Shown here piece by piece: positions 1-5,547 of a DNA stretch of 8,103 nt. Source of the DNA: Betaproteobacteria bacterium. Its GTDB lineage: Bacteria; Pseudomonadota; Gammaproteobacteria; Burkholderiales; Casimicrobiaceae. The notes under the pieces are model-generated. The model had not been told where the DNA came from and made no database searches. It was given only the letters and a program-made list of their open reading frames with translations. A program made the position numbers and the translations under genes. The stretch lies in assembly GCA_013298455.1 (NCBI GenBank), contig JAAFHR010000137.1, positions 1-8,103 of the forward strand, read 5' to 3'. Each line of letters opens with the position of its first letter. The stretch's first letter is position 1.

Positions 1-865
1 CGGTGCGGCAACGCCGTATCCCTCGCTCAAAGCTGCGTTGAACAACGCCGTTGAAAAAGCCGCGATCAACGTTCACTATGGGGCCACTGCTGCTCGTATT
101 GAACGCGTCGCACAGCACGCCGTCGTGCATCTCGCCTCGGGCGAACAACTGCGCGCAGACTGCGTAGCGCTTGCTGATGGCGCGGGAAGCGGCGCAGGAT
201 CCGACGCGAATTTGCTACCCGAGTTCAAACGCATCGAGCGCAACTCTGGGCGAACCGGCATCATCACTCGAGTGCAGCCACAGCGTCCAAGAAACGGCGT
301 TGCTTTTGAGCGATTCACCGCGGGCGGGGCGCTTGCTCTGATTCCGCGTGCTGATGGCGAATGGACGGTCATTTGGGCGCGTCCGAATGACGACGCAGAG
401 CGGATGCTATTGCTCGACGACGTGCAGTTTTCGGACGAACTCAATGCTGCGTTTGGCAACACGATGGGCGCGCTTCGTGTGACTTCGAAGCGAACGAGTT
501 ATCCGCTCTCGTGGCGCTTCGTTGAGCCGCGCGTGATCGGCTGCATCGCGGCGTTAGGCAACGCGGCGCAAGGCCTGCACCCAGTCGCTGCGCAAGGGCT
601 CAACTTGGGGCTTCGCGATGCGGATGCATTTGCGAATTGCTTATCCATGAGCGGTGCAGAAAAATCTGTTGATGCAACACTGACCCAGTTTGCCAAGGCT
701 CGCGCGATTGATCGCATCATGAGCATTGGCTTCACCGGCGCGCTCGCCTACGCCTTTGATCGCGGTGGCTGGGTCGCGGACGTGCCGCGTGGCTTGGCAC
801 TCAGCGCGTTGCAATTGCTCCCGCCGTTAAAGCGGGAATTGATCGCGCGGTTGGCGTTGGCTTAG
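1..865 (+). CDS. ubiH: UbiH/COQ6-family FAD-dependent monooxygenase, C-terminal part
   Basis: Partial gene: the frame is open from base 2 to the TAG at 863-865, giving 287 visible residues. Family members are usually about 390-400 residues, so roughly the first 100, including the FAD-binding GxGxxG, lie upstream of the window. Two family landmarks are visible. AFERFTAGGALALIPRADG lies at about visible residues 101-119. The FAD-binding motif GNAAQGLHPVAAQGLNLG, followed by LRD, starts at base 557; it differs slightly from the usual GNAAHxLHPVAGQGFNLGLRD. These enzymes hydroxylate the aromatic ring of ubiquinone precursors using FAD, NAD(P)H and O2, and work peripherally at the inner membrane. 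Which ring position (UbiH, UbiF or UbiI type) cannot be decided from this half, so the symbol is a family-level choice. An internal TTG at 38 is not the real start, because homology-like sequence (YPSLKAAL) continues upstream of it. Confidence 0.88.
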   Translation, partial: GAATPYPSLKAALNNAVEKAAINVHYGATAARIERVAQHAVVHLASGEQLRADCVALADGAGSGAGSDANLLPEFKRIERNSGRTGIITRVQPQRPRNGVAFERFTAGGALALIPRADGEWTVIWARPNDDAERMLLLDDVQFSDELNAAFGNTMGALRVTSKRTSYPLSWRFVEPRVIGCIAALGNAAQGLHPVAAQGLNLGLRDADAFANCLSMSGAEKSVDATLTQFAKARAIDRIMSIGFTGALAYAFDRGGWVADVPRGLALSALQLLPPLKRELIARLALA

Positions 866-889
866 AAGCGCCACTCAAGGAATAGTGCT

Positions 890-992
890 GTCATCCTGAG
901 CGTTAGCGAAGGATCGGGCTGCGTGCAACGACTGTAGCTGCTGGCAATGCACGGCGCATGCAACGTGATCCTTCGCTCTCGCTCAGGATGAC
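890..992. repeat. Long inverted repeat of the CCTGAGCG/AGCGAAGGATC family
   Basis: Arms at 890-915 and 967-992 are 26 nt each and pair at 24 of 26 positions; the two mismatches are in the middle (TTA against AGA). They enclose 51 nt. Inside the loop, GCGTGCAACG (921-930) and GCATGCAACG (956-965) form a 9/10 direct repeat. I recognise the arm as a dispersed intergenic sequence found in many unrelated bacterial genomes. When translated it gives artefact peptides such as CHPERxxR and DPSLTLRMT, and both appear here on the minus strand. It lies 24 nt after the ubiH stop, so a transcript would carry a strong hairpin at the ubiH 3' end. No U-run follows, so it is not a classical terminator. Whether it is a mobile (MITE-like) remnant is inference. 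Confidence 0.8.
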
Positions 993-1029
993 ATCGTGCG
1001 GCAAACGCGTTCATCATGCAGCACACTTC

Positions 1030-1067
1030 GCACAAAAAATCAACGCCGAAACTACAGAATTTTGTGC
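1030..1067. repeat. 8-bp inverted repeat GCACAAAA/TTTTGTGC upstream of the dusB promoter
   Basis: The arms GCACAAAA (1030-1037) and TTTTGTGC (1060-1067) are perfect and separated by 22 nt. The left arm begins a 15-bp stretch, GCACAAAAAATCAAC (1030-1044). This fits the Fis pattern (G at -7, pyrimidine at -4, A/T-rich centre, C at +7) except for C at +4. It may be an upstream regulatory element or chance in an AT-rich tract. Confidence 0.35.
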
Positions 1068-1080
1068 CTAAATTTCGAGC
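1066..1080. promoter_or_regulatory. Candidate Fis binding site
   Basis: GCCTAAATTTCGAGC meets the general Fis rules. It has G at -7 and C at +7, a pyrimidine at -4 and a purine at +4, with AATTT at the centre, the kind of narrow-groove A/T core Fis prefers. Its centre is about 30 bp upstream of the start expected from the TATAAT at 1092, so bound Fis would cover the -35 region. As this promoter would transcribe fis, repression by its own product is a reasonable inference. Fis motifs are degenerate and chance matches are common. Confidence 0.4.
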
Positions 1081-1091
1081 ATTGGGCTCGC

Positions 1092-1104
1092 TATAATTCC
1101 CCCT
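1092..1104 (+). promoter_or_regulatory. Candidate sigma-70 promoter for dusB-fis-purH
   Basis: A perfect TATAAT lies at 1092-1097. No good TTGACA-like -35 sits 16-18 bp upstream; the hexamers there are A/T-rich, such as TAAATT. A perfect inverted repeat CGAGC-N5-GCTCG (1076-1090) fills the spacer. The bases after the -10 box are almost all C (1098-1108), so transcription would probably start on a pyrimidine near 1103-1106, giving a leader of about 40 nt before the dusB ATG. That leader contains a T7 run (1126-1132) and no clear Shine-Dalgarno sequence. Confidence 0.5.
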
Positions 1105-1142
1105 CCCCGCAAATTCCCTTCTCGATTTTTTTCGCATCCTTC

Positions 1143-2195
1143 ATGCTGCGCATCGGTAACTATTCCCTCAAAAATCGGCTCGTCATCGCGCCGATGGCGG
1201 GCGTGACTGACCGGCCGTTTCGTAAGCTCTGCCGTGAGTTTGGTGCAGGCTACGCGGTGAGCGAAATGCTCGCGTCGAAACCCGAGCTTTGGCAGACGCC
1301 CAAATCGATGTGGCGGATGAATTTTGAAGGCGAGAGTGCGCCGATTGCGGTGCAGATCGCGGGCGGTGATCCGACGATGATGGCAGACGCGGCGCGCTTC
1401 AATGTGGCCCGCGGCGCGCAGATCATTGATATCAACATGGGTTGCCCGAAGAAAAAAGTCTGCAAGGCTGATGCGGGCTCCGCACTGCTTCGTGATGAAG
1501 CCTTGGTGCAGCGAATTCTCGAAGCCGTGGTGAACGCCGTGGATGTGCCGGTGACCTTAAAGACGCGCACCGGCTGGAGCCCAGACAACAACAACGCCGT
1601 TCGTATCGCGCAGATCGCCGAGGCGGCGGGCATTCAAGCGCTCACACTGCACGGCCGTTCACGCGCCTGTGGCTTTGATGTCGGCACTGTGGAATACGAC
1701 AGTATCAAAGCCGTCAAGGCAGCAGTATCAATTCCCGTGATCGCCAATGGTGACATTGATTCGCCGCAAAAGGCGCGTGCGGTGCTCGACTACACCGGCG
1801 CAGATGCTGTGATGATTGGCCGCGCCGCACAAGGCCGCCCGTGGATTTTTCGAGACACTGCGTTTTTCTTCGAAACGAATCGCCTGCCCGACGCACCCAG
1901 CACCCACGAAGTGGCTACGCTACTCTCGGCGCACCTTGATGATCACTACGGCTTGTACGGCGAATTCACGGGCGTACGAAGCGCTCGAAAGCACATCGGC
2001 TGGTACACCGAAGGTCTGCCGGGCGGTCAATCTTTTCGCGACGAACTCAACCAAATCGACAACACGGCCGCGCAGTTTGCTGCCGTGCAACACTACTTTT
2101 CGCAACTTGCAGATCGTTACGAGCGCTTGCCCGTCGAGCCGTATCACTTTTGGAGTGAAAACGGCTCATCGGCGCTTCGGTCAACGCTGCACTGA
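1143..2195 (+). CDS. dusB: tRNA-dihydrouridine synthase B (DusB)
   Basis: A 350-residue FMN- and NADPH-dependent enzyme that reduces specific uridines in the tRNA D-loop to dihydrouridine. The start at ATG 1143 gives the usual beginning MLRIGNYSLKNRLVIAPMAG. The frame is open back to 996, but that stretch crosses the promoter and has no family-like sequence. Landmarks: APMAGVTDRPFR (residues 16-27, FMN barrel entry), NMGCPKKKVC (98-107, with the catalytic Cys101), AGSALLRDEALV, LKTRTGW (139-145), LHGRSR (169-174), IANGDI (200-205) and GADAVMIGRAAQGRPWIF (219-236), the phosphate-binding end of the TIM barrel. The helical tRNA-binding C-terminal domain follows (about 250-350). Length and motifs match DusB of Proteobacteria. 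It is the first gene of the dusB-fis-purH unit, 18 nt before fis, an arrangement known for dusB-fis in enterics. No strong ribosome binding site is visible. Confidence 0.95.
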   Translation: MLRIGNYSLKNRLVIAPMAGVTDRPFRKLCREFGAGYAVSEMLASKPELWQTPKSMWRMNFEGESAPIAVQIAGGDPTMMADAARFNVARGAQIIDINMGCPKKKVCKADAGSALLRDEALVQRILEAVVNAVDVPVTLKTRTGWSPDNNNAVRIAQIAEAAGIQALTLHGRSRACGFDVGTVEYDSIKAVKAAVSIPVIANGDIDSPQKARAVLDYTGADAVMIGRAAQGRPWIFRDTAFFFETNRLPDAPSTHEVATLLSAHLDDHYGLYGEFTGVRSARKHIGWYTEGLPGGQSFRDELNQIDNTAAQFAAVQHYFSQLADRYERLPVEPYHFWSENGSSALRSTLH

Positions 2196-2213
2196 ACTCA
2201 AGAAAAATACCCT

Positions 2214-2474
2214 ATGAAACGTGCCAAACTTAACGGACACGCCGCGATTGCGGACGCCGTCAATCATTCGCTCAACGAGTACATCGAACGGCTCGATGGT
2301 GAGCCCGCTGATAACTTGTACGAACTGGTGATTGGCAGCGTTGAAAAAACGTTGATCGTTGACGTGATGACGCGCGCCAAAAACAATCAATCAGAAGCTG
2401 CATCGATGCTCGGTATCAACCGGAACACGCTGCGCGCCAAGCTCGATAAATACAAAATTAAAGCCAGCGTATGA
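2214..2474 (+). CDS. fis: Fis family nucleoid protein / transcriptional regulator
   Basis: An 86-residue homodimeric DNA-bending protein, abundant in fast growth in bacteria where it has been studied. NLYELVIGSVEKTLIVDVM (residues 34-52) corresponds to the dimerisation helices. NQSEAASMLGINRNTLRAKL (58-77) is the C-terminal helix-turn-helix. Aligned by eye with E. coli Fis (98 residues), the DNA-contacting Asn, Arg, Thr, Arg and Lys of the recognition helix are kept (N69, R70, T72, R74, K76). Three basic positions differ: E. coli R76 is E61, K90 is A75 and K93 is D78. Only about 11 residues precede the core, so the N-terminal beta-hairpin arm that activates DNA invertases is absent, as in other short Fis proteins outside enterics. 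The start ATG lacks a good ribosome binding site but lies just after dusB, suggesting cotranscription. Its stop overlaps the purH start. Confidence 0.93.
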   Translation: MKRAKLNGHAAIADAVNHSLNEYIERLDGEPADNLYELVIGSVEKTLIVDVMTRAKNNQSEAASMLGINRNTLRAKLDKYKIKASV

Positions 2475-4045
2475 ACCGAAAAATTACTCGCGCGCTGCTC
2501 TCTGTTTCCGACAAATCCGGGCTGCTTGAATTTGCGAAAGCGCTCGCCTCGCAAGGCGTAGAGCTGCTCTCCACCGGCGGCACGGCGAAGCTCATTCGCG
2601 ATGCCGGTTTGCCGGTGATCGACGTGGGCGATTACACGGGCTTTCCAGAGATGCTCGATGGCCGTGTGAAAACTTTGCATCCGAAAGTGCACGGCGGCAT
2701 CTTGGCGAATCGTTTGTTGCCGGAGCACATGAGCGCGGTGGCGGCGGCCAATATCCCGTTGATTGATTTGGTTGTAGTCAATCTCTACCCGTTTCGCGAA
2801 ACGGTGGCCAAGCCCGATTGCACGCTCGAAGACGCGATTGAGAATATCGATATCGGCGGGCCGACCATGGTTCGTGCCGCTGCGAAAAACTGGGAAGGTG
2901 TAGCCATCGTCGTTGATAGTGGCGACTACGAATGCTTGACGCAAGAGCTCGCATCGAACGACGGCGCGCTGTCACGAAAAACCCGTTTCGCCCTAGCGAA
3001 AAAGGCATTCACGCACACCGCCGCATACGACGCCGCCATCGGCAACTATCTGACCTGCCGCGAGTTAGAGGGCGAGCCACGCGCTTATCCCGATGTACTC
3101 ACACTGCAGTGGACGAAAGCGCAAGACATGCGCTACGGTGAAAATCCGCACCAGAGCGCCGCGTTTTACCGCGATGAAACGCCGGCTGCTGGCACGCTTT
3201 CGCGCTACCAACAGTTGCAAGGAAAAGAACTCTCATACAACAACGTGGCCGATGCCGATGCGGCGTGGGAATGCGTGCGCTCCTTTGCCGACACCTGTTG
3301 CGTGATCGTGAAACACGCTAATCCATGCGGCGTTGCGCTGGGCGAATCGACGCTAGCGGCCTATCAGCGCGCGTTTGCGACCGATCCTACCTCCGCGTTT
3401 GGCGGCATCATTTCGTTCAATCGCACGGTCGACGCGGCGACCGTTGAAGCCGTCAGCAAGCAATTTCTTGAAGTGCTCATTGCGCCGGACTACACGGCCG
3501 ATGCGCTCGAGCTGCTCACCAAAAAGACCAATGTGCGCGTGCTCAAAGTGCCGATGAAAGCGCTGAGTGAGAGTGCCAATATGTTGGAGTTGAAGCGCGT
3601 GGGCGGCGGCGTCTTGGTGCAAAGCGCCGACACCCATCAGCTCGACGCGAGCGCGCTAAAAACAGTCACGACCAAAGCGCCCACCGCCCAGCAGTTGCAA
3701 GACATGCAATTCGTTTGGCAGGTTGCGAAATTTGTGAAGTCCAATGCGATTGTCTTCGCCAAAGACGGGCAAACGCTTGGCATCGGTGCGGGGCAAATGT
3801 CGCGGCTTGATTCCGCGCGCATCGCCAAAATCAAAGCTGAACACGCAGGGCTCACACTCAAAGATTCCGTCGCAGCTAGCGATGCGTTTTTCCCATTTCG
3901 TGACGGACTTGACGTGCTCGCGGATGTTGGCGCTGTTGCCGTCATTCAGCCCGGCGGCAGCATGCGCGATGATGAAGTGATCGCCGCTGCCAATGAGCGT
4001 GGCGTAGCGATGGTGACGACGGGTGTTCGTCACTTTAGGCACTAG
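2471..4045 (+). CDS. purH: Bifunctional AICAR formyltransferase / IMP cyclohydrolase (PurH)
   Basis: A 524-residue cytosolic enzyme performing the last two steps of IMP synthesis: formylation of AICAR with 10-formyl-tetrahydrofolate, then ring closure. The N-terminal MGS-like cyclohydrolase domain (about 1-145) shows STGGTAKLIRDAG (34-46), GFPEMLDGRVKTLHPKVHGG (57-76) and NIDIGGPTMVRAAAKN (125-140). The transferase domain shows DMRYGENPHQSAAFY (219-233), KHANPCG (281-287, with the catalytic Lys-His pair), SAFGGIISFN (308-317), IGAGQMSR (438-445) and a C-terminal ASDAFFPF...PGGSMRDDEVI. Length matches the family (about 520-530) and all key motifs are intact. The ATG overlaps the fis TGA in ATGA, implying translational coupling; no separate strong ribosome binding site is seen. 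The gene ends directly before a repeat-filled spacer. Confidence 0.98.
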   Translation: MNRKITRALLSVSDKSGLLEFAKALASQGVELLSTGGTAKLIRDAGLPVIDVGDYTGFPEMLDGRVKTLHPKVHGGILANRLLPEHMSAVAAANIPLIDLVVVNLYPFRETVAKPDCTLEDAIENIDIGGPTMVRAAAKNWEGVAIVVDSGDYECLTQELASNDGALSRKTRFALAKKAFTHTAAYDAAIGNYLTCRELEGEPRAYPDVLTLQWTKAQDMRYGENPHQSAAFYRDETPAAGTLSRYQQLQGKELSYNNVADADAAWECVRSFADTCCVIVKHANPCGVALGESTLAAYQRAFATDPTSAFGGIISFNRTVDAATVEAVSKQFLEVLIAPDYTADALELLTKKTNVRVLKVPMKALSESANMLELKRVGGGVLVQSADTHQLDASALKTVTTKAPTAQQLQDMQFVWQVAKFVKSNAIVFAKDGQTLGIGAGQMSRLDSARIAKIKAEHAGLTLKDSVAASDAFFPFRDGLDVLADVGAVAVIQPGGSMRDDEVIAAANERGVAMVTTGVRHFRH

Positions 4046-4047
4046 AA

Positions 4048-4260
4048 ACAAGGACGAATGACGAATGACGCTTACTACAAGGACGAATGACGAATGACGA
4101 ATGACGCAAAGCAGCGCCGAGGCTCCGCGCCCAATGATGTTTTTCATCATTCGTCATGCGTCTTTCGTCCTTGGTTTGATCGTCATTCGTCATTCCTCTT
4201 TCGTCCTTGCTCTGATCGTCATTCGTCATTGGTCATTCGTCCTTGCCTCTTGGCCCTTCG
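4048..4260. repeat. Inverted array of GACGAAT/ATTCGTC heptamers between purH and purD
   Basis: The left side holds two copies of a 23-nt unit (4048-4070 and 4077-4099), each ACAAG plus GACGAAT heptamers, the second with one extra heptamer to 4106. The right side carries the reverse complement as three tandem 36-bp units (4138-4173, 4174-4209, 4210-4245), each ending in TCGTCCTTG at exact 36-bp spacing; units 2 and 3 agree at 31 of 36 positions. A decayed fourth piece runs to about 4260. The left stretch 4078-4106 pairs with 4217-4245 at 28 of 29 positions. The centre has a perfect 7-bp hairpin, AATGATG-TTTTT-CATCATT (4133-4151). Open frames here translate to MTNDDQxKDER-like peptides and are artefacts. 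The array fills the 233-nt purH-purD gap up to the purD ribosome binding site. There are no unique spacers, so it is not a CRISPR. Confidence 0.9.
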
Positions 4261-4268
4261 TCCTGCGC

Positions 4269-4281
4269 GGAGCGCAACTTG
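4269..4281 (+). promoter_or_regulatory. Ribosome binding site fixing a TTG start for purD
   Basis: GGAG at 4269-4272 lies 6 nt before TTG 4279-4281. Starting there gives MKILVIGSGGREHAL, the usual PurD beginning. Upstream in-frame starts such as TTG 4243 lie inside the repeat array. Confidence 0.75.
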
Positions 4282-5547
4282 AAAATTCTTGTCATCGGCT
4301 CCGGCGGCCGTGAACATGCTTTGGCTTGGAAGCTAGCTCAAAGTCCTCGCATCCAAAAGATCATCGTCGCACCGGGTAACGCTGGCACCGCTCGCGAGCA
4401 CAATTGCGAGAATGCGTTGGCGAGCAACGTCGGCGAATGGTTGGCACTCGCTCGGAATGAGAAAGTCGGCTTCACGGTAGTGGGCCCGGAGGTTCCGCTG
4501 GCGGCGGGTGTGGTGGATGCGTTTCGCGCTGAGGGTTTGAAAATATTCGGCCCTACACAAGCCGCTGCGCAGCTCGAATCATCGAAAGATTTCGCCAAAG
4601 CGTTTATGCAACGCCACGGCATTCCAACGTCGAACTACCAAACCTTTACCGACGCATCCGCAGCGCACAACTATGTCGATGCCATAGGCGCGCCGATTGT
4701 GGTCAAGGCTGATGGGTTGGCCTCGGGCAAGGGTGTCGTCGTTGCACAAACGAATGACGAAGCGCATGCCGCGATAGACATGATGCTCGCCGACAACAAG
4801 TACGGTGCGGCGGGCGCCCGAGTGGTGATCGAAGAATTCATGCACGGTGAAGAGGCTAGCTTCATCGTGATGGTCGATGGCAAAAATATTCTTGCGATGG
4901 CGACCAGCCAAGACCACAAGCGATTGCTTGACGGTGATCAAGGGCCTAACACCGGTGGCATGGGCGCGTACTCACCCGCGCCGGTCGTCACCCCCGCGGT
5001 CAATGCCCGCATCATGCGTGAAATCATTCAACCGACGGTCAGCGGCATGGCCAAAGATGGGATCAGCTACACCGGATTTTTGTATGCGGGCGTGATGATC
5101 GATGAGGCCGGCGCGCCGCGCGTGGTGGAATTTAACTGCCGCTTTGGTGATCCAGAAACGCAACCCGTAATGATGCGATTGAAGACCGATTTGGTGGATC
5201 TGATTGAGCACGGCATCAACGGCACGCTCGATCAAATCAATGCCGAATGGGATCGCCGTGTGGCGCTCGGGGTGGTGATGGCGGCGGGCGGCTATCCCGA
5301 CGCGCCGCGTTCGGGCGATGTCATCGCTGCGTTGCCTGCGGACGTCGCCGATGCGAAGGTGTTTCACGCGGGCACCGCGCTCGCTGATGGCAACGTGGTG
5401 AGCTCGGGCGGGCGAGTGCTTTGTGTCACGGCGCTGGGGGACAAGGTGTCGATCGCTCAGAAACGCGCCTACGAGGTTGCCGATCAAGTCCAGTTTGCGG
5501 GCGCGCAAATGCGCCGCGATATTGGCTGGAGAGCGATCAAACGATGA
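4279..5547 (+). CDS. purD: Phosphoribosylamine-glycine ligase (GAR synthetase, PurD)
   Basis: A 422-residue ATP-grasp enzyme joining glycine to 5-phosphoribosylamine, the second step of purine synthesis; the usual length is about 420-430. The N domain has MKILVIGSGGREHALAWKL and the loop APGNAGT (31-37). The ATP-grasp part shows VVKADGLASGKGVVVA (141-156), EEFMHGEEASF (185-195), SQDHKRLLDGDQGPNTGGMG (210-229) and the family signature RFGDPETQ (288-295), which carries metal-binding residues. The C-terminal domain ends with AQMRRDIGWRAIKR. A TTG start is inferred because homology begins there and GGAG lies 6 nt before it. The gene is separated from purH by the repeat array, so it needs either read-through or its own promoter; I saw no clear promoter in the gap. 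Its TGA overlaps the hemF ATG. A 275-codon antisense frame at 4972-5799 is a shadow. Confidence 0.97.
   Translation: MKILVIGSGGREHALAWKLAQSPRIQKIIVAPGNAGTAREHNCENALASNVGEWLALARNEKVGFTVVGPEVPLAAGVVDAFRAEGLKIFGPTQAAAQLESSKDFAKAFMQRHGIPTSNYQTFTDASAAHNYVDAIGAPIVVKADGLASGKGVVVAQTNDEAHAAIDMMLADNKYGAAGARVVIEEFMHGEEASFIVMVDGKNILAMATSQDHKRLLDGDQGPNTGGMGAYSPAPVVTPAVNARIMREIIQPTVSGMAKDGISYTGFLYAGVMIDEAGAPRVVEFNCRFGDPETQPVMMRLKTDLVDLIEHGINGTLDQINAEWDRRVALGVVMAAGGYPDAPRSGDVIAALPADVADAKVFHAGTALADGNVVSSGGRVLCVTALGDKVSIAQKRAYEVADQVQFAGAQMRRDIGWRAIKR

Noticed and set aside
1..37. TTG at 38 as the start of the first gene
   Set aside because: The frame is open to the window edge and family-like sequence continues upstream, so the gene is cut by the window.
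862..1137. Minus-strand open frame of 91 codons over the ubiH-dusB spacer
   Set aside because: Its peptide (CHPERERR, DPSLTLRMT) is the usual artefact of translating the dispersed repeat.
996..1142. N-terminal extension of the dusB reading frame
   Set aside because: It crosses the TATAAT promoter and C-rich leader, and DusB-like sequence begins only at ATG 1143.
2387..2944. 185-codon antisense frame opposite fis and purH
   Set aside because: It is a shadow of the purH cyclohydrolase domain with no recognisable family features.
4048..4260. CRISPR-like array because of the 36-bp period
   Set aside because: The units are contiguous with no unique spacers, the left side is inverted, and no cas gene is present.
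4035..4313. Small frames on both strands in the purH-purD spacer, for example MTNDDQSKDERGMTNDD
   Set aside because: They are translations of the GACGAAT heptamer array and resemble no protein family.
4747..4764. Heptamer-like CGAATGACGAA inside purD
   Set aside because: It encodes the in-frame residues TNDE in a variable part of the protein; a match this short can arise by chance.
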